Of a stretch of 64,000 bases of DNA, positions 27,522 to 36,557 are shown in pieces. How positions within the stretch are numbered: position 1 is the stretch's first letter; the number at the start of each line of letters is the position of its first letter. The translations under genes were made by a program, and so were the position numbers. This DNA comes from Symbiodinium natans. Lineage: Eukaryota > Sar > Dinophyceae > Suessiales > Symbiodiniaceae. The stretch spans positions 265,922 through 329,921 of the forward strand of contig CAJNDS010000891.1 in assembly GCA_905221605.1 (NCBI GenBank). Direction: 5' to 3'. The notes beneath the pieces were generated by a model that ran no database searches, had not been told where the DNA came from, and saw only the letters and a program-made list of their open reading frames with translations.

Positions 27522-27608
27522 TCAAGGCGAGGTGCGAACAAAATAGCACATCCGTCCTTGGGTGCCACAGGTCAGCGTTGCAAGATCAGCGAGCCAAACC
27601 CTGGGTCG
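27522..27608 (-). CDS. Coding-like fragment
   Basis: RPRVWLADLATLTCGTQGRM then CYFVRTSP and TGA, between telomeric tracts. Confidence 0.45.
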   Translation of the reverse strand, partial: RPRVWLADLATLTCGTQGRMCYFVRTSP

Positions 27609-27801
27609 TTAACCCTAAACCCTAAACCCTAAACCCTAAACCCCAGACACCCTTGGAGCGCTAAACCCCCCAAGACCCGAAATCCCTCAACGAAAGCCCT
27701 AAACCCTAAAACCCCCCCTATCCTCAAAGCCCTAACCCCTAAACCCCAAACCCCAAACCCTGAACCCTGAATCCTAAACCCTAAACCCTAAGCCCTAAAT
27801 C

Positions 27802-27870
27802 CTCATGAGCATGTCCCTTCCTCTGGGGATGCGACTGCTCTGGCGTGTTTCGGAAGGGTTTGGGGTTTAG
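27802..27870 (+). CDS. Short Met-rich coding-like fragment
   Basis: LMSMSLPLGMRLLWRVSEGF, stop TAG in the tract. Two or three possible ATGs. Confidence 0.3.
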   Translation, partial: LMSMSLPLGMRLLWRVSEGFGV

Positions 27871-28194
27871 GGTTTACGTTTTAGGGTTTAGGCTTCAGGG
27901 ATTTGGGTTTCGGGTTCATGGGTTCGTGTGTGCAAGCGAGAAGTGGGGCTTTGGCTTTGGGTTTGGGCTTCGTGGGGTTCAGGGTGTTTAGGGTTCCTGC
28001 AAAGGGCTTAGGGTGGTTAGGGTCCAGGGCTCTTTGGGCCCTGGGGAGTCTCGAACTCCTGGAGGACTAAGGTGACTAGGTTCGCTCGACCCTAAACCCT
28101 AAACCCTAAACCCTAAACCCTAAACCGAAACCCTAAACCCTAAACGCTCCCGTTCTGCGGCCCAGACCTGAAATTACCAGGCTACTGTTACGGG

Positions 28195-28392
28195 GTTCTT
28201 AAGGGAGGGGGAATCATGGGGGTGGGTACCTGGGGAACCTTAGGGCAGCTTAGGAAGCCTTAGGAATAGTAGCCCTAAACCCTAAACCCTAAACCCTAAA
28301 CCCTAAACCCTAAACCCTAAACCCTAAACCCTAAACCCTAAACCGTATTAGGGAGCCTTGGGTGACACATCCCCCTCCCTTAAGAACCCATA
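28195..28392. mobile_element. Inverted-repeat element split by a CCCTAAA array
   Basis: Left end GTTCTTAAGGGAGGGGGAAT and right end ATCCCCCTCCCTTAAGAAC are inverted copies. An 11-unit CCCTAAA array (28270-28345) occupies the centre, with CCTTAGG-like element sequence on both sides of it. Direct evidence of a telomeric tract inside an element. Confidence 0.8.
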
Positions 28393-28472
28393 AGTACTGA
28401 GCCGCGCTGCTCTTGTAGCACCTCCTCCACCACATCGCGCCTTTCAGAAATGTCCTGGGGCTTAAGGCTCGT
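28380..28472 (-). CDS. Exon-like fragment, stop supplied by element end
   Basis: TSLKPQDISERRDVVEEVLQ then EQRGSVLMGS and TAA, the TAA lying in the element's CTTAAGAACC end. CCCCAG|GACATT is a possible acceptor just inside. Coiled-coil-like and very convincing as coding. Confidence 0.55.
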   Translation of the reverse strand, partial: TSLKPQDISERRDVVEEVLQEQRGSVLMGS

Positions 28473-28545
28473 TTAGGGTTTAGGGTTTAGGGTTTAGGGT
28501 TTAGGGTTTAGGGTTTAGGGTTTAGGGTTTAGGGTTTAGGGTTTT
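28473..28545 (+). repeat. Uniform TTTAGGG array, about 10 units
   Basis: Perfect heptamers. Confidence 0.95.
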
Positions 28546-29029
28546 GGGGTCTATAGGGCTTAGGGTTTAAGGGCTCCTGGGGCTTCAGGGTTTAGAGGGA
28601 TAATCTGCTTAAGGGTCTATGGGGTTTAGGTCTGAGGGCTGAAAGGGTGCGTCTGAGTTGCTTCAAACCTTTTGCAAATGATTTATGAATCAGAAGGAAA
28701 GAAGGAAATTAAGAAATTGTCCCAAAAGCACAACCCCGTTAAGGGGCTTAGGGGCTGAGGAAAGTAGATCGGGTTTAGGGGTTGGGGGGTGTCAAGGCTC
28801 CAAAATGTGGTGGCTTTGCTTATTCTTTTTCGGAACCCTCAACCCTAAGCCCTTAAGCCGAAACCCTAAACCCCAAACGCACGTGGCGGGAAGCAACGCC
28901 AGAGTGAGAGGGCAAAAAGGGGAACCCTACCGCTCAAGGCCCCTGATTCTTACACCCTAAACCCTGAACCCGTTCAGGGTTTAGTGTTTCTTAGTAGTGA
29001 GCCATTCAATCAAGGTCCCTGAATGGATT

Positions 29030-29270
29030 CTATTGGGGGATATCGGGGTTTGCGAAAATGTGTGACCCCCAGTATGGACCCCCAAATAGTCGGGTTCCCT
29101 CAAGCAAGTGCGTTCTACTTGATAGTCTTCTCCTTGAACATAGAACTTCCCAACAGGCGTTGTGGTGAGCGTTACCCAAAATAGGGGTACCCCCGAACAT
29201 ACCCCCAAAATAACTAAACCCTTCTTGTGGAAACCTTCCAAAAGGGTCCCCGATTCTGAGAAACCCATCA
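29030..29270. mobile_element. Family G-like inverted-repeat element
   Basis: GGGGGATATCGGGGTTTGCG ... ACCCCCAGTATGGACCCCCA and later AAAGGGTCCCCGATTCTGAG share the GGGGTACCCC/GGATCCCC vocabulary of family G. Frames across it are not genes. Confidence 0.5.
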
Positions 29271-29401
29271 AGAGGCACTGCTAATTTGTTTTGAACCCCC
29301 CCCCCCCCCCCCAACAAAAACAAAAAAAACAACATCTTTCTTGCAAGCGAAATATAGGGATTATTGTTCTTGTTGTATAATTTTGGGGGGCCTCTTACAT
29401 T

Positions 29402-29500
29402 GTGTGGGGTTTGGGACAGCGCCTTGTCGGTGAAGACGCACACCGACAAGCCCTCAATGCCCTCGACGGCCCGCCTGCACCAGAGCGATTTGGGGGGATT
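29402..29500 (+). CDS. Coding-like fragment joined to family G element
   Basis: GQRLVGEDAHRQALNALDGP then PAPERFGGI with G/C third positions; the frame then runs on through a family G element to 29746. Confidence 0.45.
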
Positions 29501-29690
29501 CCGAAAATAGGGGGTGCTCGCTTGGGGGTTCCCTTTAAGGGGATTCTATTCCATAAGGTCCAAGTGGGGGCTTACGAAACAGGGGATCCCCAATATAGAT
29601 GCCCAAATACTAGGATCCCGTATCATGCGGACCCCAGTCAGGCACCCCTAATATCGCAAAACCCCTCTTCGGGGTTTAGCATTCAGGGTC
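29484..29690. mobile_element. Family G element
   Basis: GGGGGGATTCCGAAAATAGG, AAGGGGATTCTATTCC, GTGGGGGCTTACGAAACAGG, GGATCCCCAATATAGATGCC and GACCCCAGTCAGGCACCCC: two G-type units head to tail or one long copy. Confidence 0.65.
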
Positions 29691-29733
29691 CAAGTACCAA
29701 GAAGTACGTACTTGGGTCGTCAAGTCACTATAG

Positions 29734-29799
29734 ATTGATTACATAAAGCCTTCGGGAAACGTGCCAAAGCAGAAGCACGCGCTAGACCAACAACGCTGA
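29734..29799 (+). CDS. Coding-like fragment with own TGA
   Basis: IDYIKPSGNVPKQKHALDQQ then R and TGA. Lys/Gln-rich end; possible gene 3' end. An alternative plus frame is open too. Confidence 0.4.
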   Translation: MDYIKPSGNVPKQKHALDQQR

Positions 29800-29961
29800 A
29801 TCCCCTAAACCCTAAATCCTAAACCCTAAACCCTAAACCCTAAACCCTAAACCGTAAACCGTAAACCCTAAACCCTAAACTGCCCCAGACCCCAGACCCC
29901 AGACCCCAGACCCTAGACCCTAGACCCTAAACCCTAAACCCTAAACCCTAAACCCTAAACC

Positions 29962-30042
29962 CTATGCAATGCGCCTCGCCGCGGCGCGGTAGAGGCGTGC
30001 GTTGAAGGTCTCGAAGCCCGTAATCATCGTGATCCTTGAGGT
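29962..30042 (-). CDS. Exon-like fragment
   Basis: SRITMITGFETFNARLYRAA then ARRIA and TAG, almost all codons ending G/C. CCTCAAG|GATCACG gives an AG|G boundary near the start. Confidence 0.5.
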   Translation of the reverse strand, partial: TSRITMITGFETFNARLYRAAARRIA

Positions 30043-30199
30043 TCGGGGTTTGGGCCCTAAACCCTAAACCCTAAACCCAAAACCCTAAACCCTAGTAGGG
30101 CTTCGTCTAAGGCTCAGGGTGGCTTAGGGTTTAGGGTCTATAGGGTTTGTTCAGGGTTTAGGGTTTCGGGCTTCGGCCTTGGGGTTTAGGCACATGAGG

Positions 30200-30265
30200 T
30201 TGCACTAGACCCAGGAGTAACCTAGGAATCAAAAGGGAAGAAGGGCCTACTCCGGGTCCTAGTAT
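30200..30265. mobile_element. Family H element
   Basis: ACTAGACCCAGGAGTAACCT ... CTACTCCGGGTCCTAGTA, short palindrome. Related ends at 13757, 39930 and 51787. Confidence 0.6.
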
Positions 30266-30370
30266 CCCTAAACCATAAACCCTCAGCCCTAAACCTGTAG
30301 GCACCCCCTAACTTCGTAAAACCTCCATATGTTCGGTCCCCCCCCCCCCCCCCCCCCCCCCCAAGTAGCC

Positions 30371-30475
30371 ATGAGGGACATGGGCACTGCGGATCGGCGG
30401 GCTAAGGTGGGGGGGCGGGGTGGTTGCCTCTCTGGCCCTATAGGGCCTTGGGTTTCCCTAAGCGCTAAACCCTAA
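30371..30475 (+). CDS. 34-codon ATG fragment
   Basis: MRDMGTADRRAKVGGRGGCL then SGPIGPWVSLSAKP and TAA, just after a 24-base C run that could act as a pyrimidine tract. Confidence 0.35.
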   Translation: MRDMGTADRRAKVGGRGGCLSGPIGPWVSLSAKP

Positions 30476-30510
30476 ACCCTAACCCTGAGACCTAGGGTTT
30501 GGGGTTGAGG

Positions 30511-30633
30511 GTTCCGAGTACAGAGGGTTGGAGGTTCGAGAACTGTGGGCTCATGGGCTCGGGAATGAAGGAACTGAGCCTGGAAGCGGCTGCCACTGTT
30601 TCATGGCTTGGGGGTTTAGGGTTTAGGGTTTAG
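30511..30633 (+). CDS. Coding-like fragment
   Basis: VPSTEGWRFENCGLMGSGMK then ELSLEAAATVSWLGG. Uninterrupted, stops in TTTAGGG. Confidence 0.45.
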   Translation, partial: VPSTEGWRFENCGLMGSGMKELSLEAAATVSWLGGLGFRV

Positions 30634-30781
30634 GGTTTAGGGTTTAGGGTTTAGGGTTTAGGGTTTAGGGTTGAGGCTCATAAATGCCAACAACTCAACC
30701 CTACCTCGCACCTTAAAACCCTCAACACCAAACCCATAAACTCAAACCCTGCACCCTAAACCCCAAACCCTACGAACCCCC

Positions 30782-30922
30782 CTCCCTCAAGCCCGTGAGA
30801 CCTTAAGTCGCGCTTCTGTGGCTTGTGAAGAGTCAGGGAGCACAACTCTAAACCTGTGCCTCCCGAGGTTCCAAACCCTACAAAATAGAGGTTTAGGGTT
30901 CAGGGTTAGGGCTTACATGTAG
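30782..30922 (+). CDS. Coding-like fragment, 46 codons
   Basis: LPQARETLSRASVACEESGS then TTLNLCLPRFQTLQNRG. It runs through a degenerate TTTAGGG word to TAG. Confidence 0.4.
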   Translation, partial: LPQARETLSRASVACEESGSTTLNLCLPRFQTLQNRGLGFRVRAYM

Positions 30923-31160
30923 CGCATAACCCCTACAATGGTAGGTAGATGGAGACCCAGAAAGCACTTTGCCCAGCAATACCTGAGACGAACATCCAGG
31001 AAAAGTGATGGACACATCCGTCAGCCGGCCGAAAAGGCGCCAGTTGAGATAGCCCAAAGCCTGAACCCTAAATCTAAAACCCTGAACCAAAAAACAGAAA
31101 GCCCTAAACCCCTGGACCCCTCAGCCCTGAGACCCCGAACCCTAAACACCCTAAACCCTA
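30923..31160. CDS. Unique segment open on both strands
   Basis: Plus: KHFAQQYLRRTSRKSDGHIR (ATG frame 30938-31165). Minus: NWRLFGRLTDVSITFPGCSS (30893-31090). Third positions slightly favour minus. I cannot decide the strand. Confidence 0.3.
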
Positions 31161-31257
31161 ATTAACCCCCTAAGCCCCTAAGCCCCTACACTCTGAACCC
31201 CTGAATAAGACCTTGAACCCCTAATCCCTAAACCCTAAACCTAAACCCTAAACCTTA

Positions 31258-31349
31258 AACCTGCGCCCAAGGGGCCGAAAGCGCCTTGGGCCAGGTCCAC
31301 AAAGCTCGAACTCGACGGGCGCCGTCGGGGCCCTTTGGAGTTCGCTTTG
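31258..31349 (-). CDS. GC-rich coding-like fragment
   Basis: PKANSKGPRRRPSSSSFVDL then AQGAFGPLGAG. The plus frame RSTKLELDGRRRGPLEFALG is also open. Either strand, but not repeat. Confidence 0.35.
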
Positions 31350-31499
31350 GGTTTAGGGTTTAGGGTTTAGGGTTTAGGGTTTAGGGTTTAGGGTTCAGGG
31401 TTCAGGGTTTAGGGGGTTTGGGAGTTTGGGACTGTAGGGGTTGAGGGCTTGCCAGGATGTTAGGTGGAATGGTGCCATGTAGGATTTGTGGCTGGCTTA

Positions 31500-31911
31500 G
31501 GTTTAAGGTGAGACAAAAGTTGCAGTCCATGTGGAAGTGCTGGCCTCGGAGGAATCACCAGCGCTGGTGCTGCAGCAGGGCCGCCCTCATGCTTCGGCAC
31601 TGGATGCACGCCCTGCCTCCTGCTCCGCCCATGCCAGCTGCTTCTTTGTCTGCATCAGATCTGCCGATCAGGGCACAAAACACGCACCAGAAGAGCTGCA
31701 GAACCAATTGCAAGGCATGACGCGAAGGAAGCGCTGTGTCGGGGTCCCCTTCCCTTCGGCCCAAGGTTCTCGTATCACGTCCTGTACAGCACTTCTTCGA
31801 GCCCTGCTAGGGCTTAGGGTTCAGGCCCTACTAGGGCTACTAGGGTCTAAGGTTTGGGGTTCAGGGTTTAGGACTATTCGGGGCCCTTTGCAACCTTGGC
31901 TTACACCCTAA
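31500..31911 (+). CDS. Open frame in a 400-bp repeat-free segment
   Basis: Frame MEVLASEESPALVLQQGRPH then ASALDARPASCSAHASCFFV and a tail RRKRCVGVPFPSAQGS, 126 codons to TAA, Cys/Ala-rich. Other frames of 87 (+) and 69 (-) codons overlap. GC-rich unique DNA, so some coding is likely. Confidence 0.35.
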
Positions 31912-31969
31912 GTTTAAACCCTGAATCACCCTAAACCCTAAACCCTAAAGCCTACACCCTAAACCCTAA

Positions 31970-32095
31970 GTGCGAAGCACGCATCCACCCTCGGCCCACC
32001 GAAGCCCCCTACCTAGAATGACCCATACTAATGCCCTCAGCAGAACACGTACCCGAAATGTTCAGGGATTGGGGTTTAGGGTGGTTTAGGGTTTA
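31970..32095 (+). pseudogene. Coding-like fragment with in-frame TGA
   Basis: KCEARIHPRPTEAPYLE, TGA (32019), then PILMPSAEHVPEMFRDWG in the same frame to TAG in TTTAGGG. Confidence 0.35.
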
Positions 32096-32120
32096 GGGTT
32101 TAGGGTTTAGGGTTTAGGGT

Positions 32121-32222
32121 ACTAATTTCTTAAGAACCCCCCAAAAGAGTAAAACATATTCTTCCTGATGAAGGGCAACTTCGGGACTTTGTTGTTGATT
32201 CTTTTGGGGTTATTAAGCAAAC
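32121..32222. mobile_element. Family I inverted-repeat element
   Basis: ATTTCTTAAGAACCCCCCAA ... TTTTGGGGTTATTAAGCAA. Relatives at 48.44 and 56.60 kb share TTGCTTAAGA ends. Confidence 0.7.
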
Positions 32223-32227
32223 CGTAG

Positions 32228-32380
32228 GATTTGTTTACCCTTCTTGATCACAGGGTTTCTCTGGCTCAACGCAGGCTCACTAAATCACAAGCTCCGGAAA
32301 CCTTGAACCCGAAAGGGTGTAAAGCCACAAAAACTCCAAAATCCAAAGCCCTAAACGCTAAACCCGAAACTCGAACCTAG
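32228..32380 (+). CDS. Coding-like fragment, 50 codons
   Basis: DLFTLLDHRVSLAQRRLTKS then QAPETLNPKGCKATKTPKSK. Helix followed by a Lys/Pro tail that gradually becomes repeat-like. Confidence 0.4.
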   Translation, partial: DLFTLLDHRVSLAQRRLTKSQAPETLNPKGCKATKTPKSKALNAKPETRT

Positions 32381-32398
32381 AGCCCTAAAGCAAAAGCA

Positions 32399-32467
32399 CA
32401 GAGCCTGAAGCCCCTAGTGTCCTCACTGAATCGCGAATCCCTTTCCCCTAAGTCTTGTAAGCCCTAA
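32399..32467 (+). CDS. Short coding-like fragment
   Basis: QSLKPLVSSLNRESLSPKSC then KP and TAA. Confidence 0.35.
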   Translation, partial: QSLKPLVSSLNRESLSPKSCKP

Positions 32468-32800
32468 ATCCTGAAGCCCCCAAAGCCGCTGAAGCCCTAA
32501 AGTCCGAAAACCCTAAATCCCCACAAACATTTATTTAACCCAAAAAGCCTAAGACCCTAAAACCATGAATCCCCACAAACCCTTAACCCTAAAACTTTAA
32601 GACCCCAAATCCCCACAAACCCGTAGCCCTAAAACCCTAAATAAACTCTAAATCCCCGCAATTCCCTAGCCCCAAAACCCCTCCGAGAACTACACACAAA
32701 CCCTCAAACTCTAAATTGTCCTAAACCCTGAACCCTAAACCCCCAAAGCCCCCAAAGACCCTAAAGCCCCTGAAGCTCTATAAAGCCTAAACCCTAAATG
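32468..32800 (-). repeat. Degenerate CCCTAAA field
   Basis: CCCTAAA, CCCCAAA and CCACAAACC words with no unique segment; no gene seen. Confidence 0.85.
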
Positions 32801-32802
32801 CC

Positions 32803-33065
32803 TAAACCCTAAAACCCTAAAACCCTAAAACCCTAAAACCCTAAAACCCTAAAACCCTAAAACCCTAAAACCCTAAAACCCTAAAACCCGAAAACCCTAA
32901 AACCCTAAAACCCTAAAACCCTAAAACCCTAAAACCCTAAAACCTTAAAACCCTAAAACCCTAAAACCCTAAAACCCTAAAACCCTAAAACCCTAAAACC
33001 CTAAAACCCTAAAACCCTAAAACCCTAAAACCCTAAAACCCTAAAACCCTAAAACCCTAAAACCC
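32803..33065 (-). repeat. Octamer CCCTAAAA (TTTTAGGG) array, about 32 units
   Basis: Nearly perfect 8-bp units over 260 bp with one CCCGAAAA and one CCTTAAAA. TTTTAGGG is the telomere unit of some green algae (Chlamydomonas type), but here it is an internal variant block within heptamer DNA. Confidence 0.95.
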
Positions 33066-33079
33066 CTAAACCCCAAACC

Positions 33080-33181
33080 CTAACCCTTCCCCGAAGCCCG
33101 GTCGTCGAGCTCGGGTTCGCACGGCTCGGCAGTCTCGGTCGCGGAAGTGGGCACCTCGTCTGCCTCCTTGTGGCAGAAGCT
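33080..33181 (-). CDS. Acidic coding-like fragment
   Basis: SFCHKEADEVPTSATETAEP then CEPELDDRASGKG and TAG. Strong G/C third positions, acidic and Cys-containing. CCACAAG|GAGGC is a possible AG|G boundary. Confidence 0.5.
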   Translation of the reverse strand, partial: SFCHKEADEVPTSATETAEPCEPELDDRASGKG

Positions 33182-33325
33182 TAGGGTTTGGGGTTTGGGG
33201 TTTGGGGTTGAGGGTTTGGGGTTTAGGGTTTATAGGGTTTGGGGTTTATAGGGCTTAGGGTTTACAGGGTTTAGGGTTTTTTTGGGCTTAGGGTTTATAG
33301 GGTATAGGGTATAGGGGTTTAGGGT

Positions 33326-33559
33326 TTACCTGTGGCAAGGGTCAACGTCGTAGCCAGTTGCCTGCGACTGGTTAAGGATGGCCTCGTGCGCCTTCGACGT
33401 TCCGGCGGCGCGTTGATCCTGGGTGATGCGCCGCCGGATGATCGGACGGCGGCGCCTGCCTGCCAATGCCGGCGGGACGCCGTGCCTGCCTGCCGGCGGC
33501 GGTCGCGGACGCCGTGTCGGAATGCTTGCATCGTCCAGACTGGGAGTATACGCACTCAT
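33326..33559 (-). CDS. 77-codon ATG frame ending at a GTAAAC donor
   Basis: MSAYTPSLDDASIPTRRPRP then a Pro/Arg-rich linker, then TSKAHEAILNQSQATGYDVD and PCHR. CCACAG|GTAAACCC could be a 5' splice site formed where CCCTAAA sequence begins. If unspliced it stops at that TAA. A 141-codon plus frame overlaps; a second minus frame too. Confidence 0.4.
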   Translation of the reverse strand: MSAYTPSLDDASIPTRRPRPPPAGRHGVPPALAGRRRRPIIRRRITQDQRAAGTSKAHEAILNQSQATGYDVDPCHR

Positions 33560-33723
33560 TGCAGCACTAAGATGACTCGATCATGTGGTTGGGGTCTCGG
33601 GTTGAGGTTTGGGGCCATGATTGAAGTACGTACTACGGCTACTACGGGTTTCAGTGCCCGATGTCCCTTTGTCGTGCAACTTTCGGGCACCTCAAACTCA
33701 CACTTCAGCTCAAGCTCATATGA

Positions 33724-34190
33724 TATGGGGGTTTACGATATTAGGGTAGCTTATTGAGGTCCTTACAAAAAGGGGATCCTACCATTTGGGGGTCTTTATG
33801 AGGGGTGTTCCCAAGAAAGGTGTCTAAGACATGATACCCAGAACCCGCCAAACCGTGCCCTTGAACATTCAGCAGGGCTTTGGGTCGGGGACCGAGGGTT
33901 TCGGGGTGTAGTGTCCAGATACCTAAGAAGTTCCAACTTTCGGCAATCAAAACGACAGTTCCTACACGGCGGCTTTGCGGCTCGAGTCCAAGCATAAACC
34001 CTTGAGGCGCACCCTCTAAACCCTAAACCCTACACCCTAAACTCCCATCAAACCCAACAATCTACCCTAAACGCAAAACCCTAGATCTAAGGTTCCAAGT
34101 ACGGGCCCTTCATGTGGGTCCCTCGTTCTATGGTACCTTTGCGGTTCTCATTATAAGGGATCCTACTGTTTGGGGGTCAAAATTTATTGT
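33724..34190. mobile_element. Two family G element parts
   Basis: GGGGGTTTACGATATTAGGG ... AAGGGGATCCTACCATTTGG (33727-33800) and GGGTCCCTCGTTCTATGG ... AAGGGATCCTACTGTTTGGG (34110-34180). About 300 bp between them holds weak minus-strand open sequence. Confidence 0.55.
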
Positions 34191-34389
34191 CGTAGACTCT
34201 CATGTAACACTATACACCCTTATGTACACTTTGCACAAGAAGGCCCCGCACTTTGAATCCCAAAAGACAAGGGTATGGGGCCCCACTACGGGCCCATGGG
34301 CTCCAACCTTAGACTCGGCCTCAAAACCCGAAAATGCTCCCATGAGCTTATTGCCTTACATGGACCCTTCGGCCCGGAAGCTCGCGTAG
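34170..34389 (+). CDS. Coding-like fragment following a G element
   Basis: WGSKFIVVDSHVTLYTLMYT then LHKKAPHFESQKTRVWGPTT, ending PYMDPSARKLA and TAG in unique sequence. The frame extends left into the element (ATG 34114). Confidence 0.35.
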
Positions 34390-34397
34390 CCAACCCA

Positions 34398-34492
34398 GAT
34401 CTTCCAAAATCCCTGAAAAAAGGAATGTACCCTAATTCATAAAAAGGATCCTTCGCATAAATTAGGGTATATTCCTCGGGGTTTAGGAAGAT
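34398..34492. mobile_element. Family B element copy 3, mutated right end
   Basis: AGATCTTCCAAAATCCCTGA ... GGGGTTTAGGAAGAT; same layout as 18.55 and 26.03 kb, with the right arm converted toward TTTAGG. Confidence 0.8.
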
Positions 34493-34509
34493 TTGGGTAG
34501 GTACGCCCT

Positions 34510-34672
34510 AAACCCTAAACCCTAGAACCTTGCAGACTTTGGATCCAGAAGTGCGATTTTTTTCTTTGCAAGGCCCCTGATGTCAAGTGATCTCAAGTGG
34601 TGTGGCCTCGTCCGCATCAGCGGCACCCGTGAGTTTGGCCCACCAGTCCGCCACCTGATTTTTCAGGGCTTC
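34510..34672 (-). pseudogene. Coding-like fragment with in-frame TGA
   Basis: EALKNQVADWWAKLTGAADA then DEATPLEIT, TGA (34583-34585); the same frame continues HQGPCKEKNRTSGSKVCKVL into the tract. The first part is excellent: helical, acidic, G/C third positions. Treat 34583-34672 as the solid part. Confidence 0.5.
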
Positions 34673-34870
34673 TTAGGGCTTAGGGCTTAGGGTTTAGGGC
34701 TTAGGGCTTGGGGTTTAGGGTGTAGGGGTTTAAATCTTAGCGTATCCCGGTATTCCGGTGTCCCAAAACTGCAAACCCAAACCCCGTACACTGTAGACCT
34801 CGAGCCTCAAGCCTCAAAGTCTTACCAATGTCCTACCAAAAGCCGTGAAGACCATAAACCCATAAGGTTT

Positions 34871-35032
34871 CTTGGTAGCCCAGTAACCATATTAGAATAA
34901 GGGCACCCTTTTTTGGGGTTGGTTACTTTTTATATAGGGAGCCCAGAACCAACAAAAGCTTAGGGTTTAGGGTTTAGGGTTTAGGGTTTAGGGTTTAGGG
35001 TTTAGGGTAAAAGGTACCATTGGGCTACCAAG
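34871..35032. mobile_element. Family J element with internal TTTAGGG array
   Basis: CTTGGTAGCCCAGTAACCAT ... TACCATTGGGCTACCAAG ends; a TTTAGGG array (about 34964-35009) sits inside. The second copy (43228-43350) has the same ends and no telomeric insert. Confidence 0.85.
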
Positions 35033-35059
35033 GTTTAGAGGACGTTTAGGGCCCAGAGC

Positions 35060-35404
35060 TTAGGGGTCTTGAGACCCCGTCTGCCCCTGCCAGCTGCTGA
35101 CCAACTCCCCCTGTCTCCAGACCATTTTCTGGGCATCCCACCAGTCCTGCACCCTTTGTTGTTGCCGGGGACCTCTCTGTGGTCCCATTCCTCCCCTTGA
35201 TCCTCTGCCCATCCCCGTAGCCGCTATGATATGGCGGGGGTGCTCCCCCAGCTTGGCCACCTCCCTGTGCTGCACCCTATGTGACGATCTCCAGCGCCTT
35301 CGTGTTAGAGGTTGGAACGAAGGACAGCGAGAAGCCGCTGCGACTTCCTGCCAATCACCGAGATCTGTTGCCAACTGGCTCCTGCAGGAGCAATTCAGTC
35401 CTTA
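35060..35404 (-). CDS. 114-codon open frame, basic/Gln-rich, unknown
   Basis: SQLATDLGDWQEVAAASRCP, RRRWRSSHRVQHREVAKLGE, a Gly/Arg patch and QQRVQDWWDAQKMVWRQGEL, ending SWQGQTGSQDP. Uninterrupted from TAA to TAG, Trp-rich. No known domain recognised. A 92-codon plus frame overlaps but its second half is a family A-like element remnant (35398-35539). Confidence 0.5.
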
Positions 35405-35709
35405 CAACTCCCTATACCCGAATTATACTCGAATAGTCAGTACGAGGGGCATAGGGTTTGTTCCTACGTTGGGGAAGTTAAGGGGCCTTTTTGGCGGGCT
35501 ATGAGTGCAGTTCAAATATGTTCCTAAGTGCCACGAACCCTAAACCCCAAACCCTAAACTCCAAACCCCAAACCCCAAACCCTAAACCCTAAACCCCAAA
35601 CCCTAAACCCTAAACCCTAAACCCTACGCTCCAGGTAGGGTTAGTTCCTTAGCTGGAACCCGGGCTTGCCAGCCCTAGGCCACCTTTAGACCCTCAAAGC
35701 CGTCGAGCC

Positions 35710-35802
35710 CCCAAGGTTTAGGGTTTAGGGTTTAGGGTTTAGGGTTTAGGGTTTAGGGTTTAGGGTTTAGGGTTTAGGGTTTAGGGTTTAGGGTTTAGGG
35801 TG
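35710..35802 (+). repeat. Uniform TTTAGGG array, about 12 units
   Basis: Perfect heptamers. Confidence 0.95.
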
Positions 35803-35842
35803 AGCTTGATGAAAAATCGGGTTTTAGCGCTCAGGTGTTTAG

Positions 35843-36070
35843 GGCATAGGCAAGGCCAGCGCTGCAGACGAAAGGTCTGCTTTCAAGTGTGTAAGTATGC
35901 AGACATTCTTGCGCATGTATCGACAACAGTCAACTCCAGGACGCAGCAAGAAACAATCCATCTCCACACCCCGCAGTGCCCGGAACCCAAACATGCAAGG
36001 AGCCTTAACCCTAAGGATCAATTGTACCTGTATAGTAAGTATATACTTGGGCCCTAAAGCTACTATATGA
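35843..36070 (+). CDS. 75-codon coding-like frame, tail in element Z
   Basis: KASAADERSAFKCVSMQTFL then RMYRQQSTPGRSKKQSISTP and RSARNPNMQGAL. The last 20 codons are a family Z half-element (GTATATACTTGGGC). Other frames on both strands are open, so the frame is provisional. Confidence 0.4.
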   Translation, partial: GIGKASAADERSAFKCVSMQTFLRMYRQQSTPGRSKKQSISTPRSARNPNMQGALTLRINCTCIVSIYLGPKATI

Positions 36071-36252
36071 GGGAGAGGGGGTACCCCCGTTTGTTTAGAA
36101 ATTCCCATATAGGACCCCCCCCCTAACGCCCAAGTTTTTACGACATAGGCACAGGGATCCTGAGGGTGAATCCACCCTATAGGCCATAGAACCCCTTACT
36201 TCTCCAATAGCCAAGGGAAAAAAAAAACGTTAAACTTCATTATTCCTACTCT

Positions 36253-36363
36253 AGGCTGCCCAGTAACCAAGGCTTAAAAAGGGTGCCCTTTTTTGCTTTT
36301 TAAAGGGGATGATAAGGGAACCTAAACCCCCAAAAAGGGAATAAGGGCACTACTGGGCATCCT
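36253..36363. mobile_element. Family K inverted-repeat element copy 1
   Basis: AGGCTGCCCAGTAACC, AAAAAGGGTGCCCTTTTTT, then GGGAATAAGGGCACTACTGG and GCATCCT. The AGG-TGCCCAGTA ends are inverted copies. Others at 56370 and 57690; a remnant at 10388-10443. Confidence 0.85.
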
Positions 36364-36498
36364 AGTACTAAATAAGGACCCAAAAAGCTTGCCGTTCAGC
36401 TGTTGGAGAGGTAGAACCCCAAGTCCTAGGGCAGCGGCCTGCGCTGAGCGCTCTGCCTTCTCCGGGGCCGACGGCACGTCAGCCCCTGGTACCACTAA
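36322..36498 (-). CDS. Coding-like fragment abutting element K
   Basis: LVVPGADVPSAPEKAERSAQ then AAALGLGVLPLQQLNGKLFG. Excellent Ala/Leu helix with G/C third positions. From about 36363 leftward the frame lies in element K. Confidence 0.5.
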   Translation of the reverse strand, partial: LVVPGADVPSAPEKAERSAQAAALGLGVLPLQQLNGKLFGSLFSTRMPSSALIPFLGV

Positions 36499-36557
36499 GC
36501 CCTAAACCCTAAACCTTAAACCCTAAACCCTAAACCCTAAGCCCTAAATCCTAAACC

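Noticed and set aside
29030-29449. 139-codon minus frame as a gene.
   Set aside because: Most of it runs through family G-type element sequence and a poly-C tract (Gly run).
32803-33065. Green-algal (Chlamydomonas-type TTTTAGGG) origin inferred from the octamer array.
   Set aside because: It is one local variant among many; the predominant unit is TTTAGGG.
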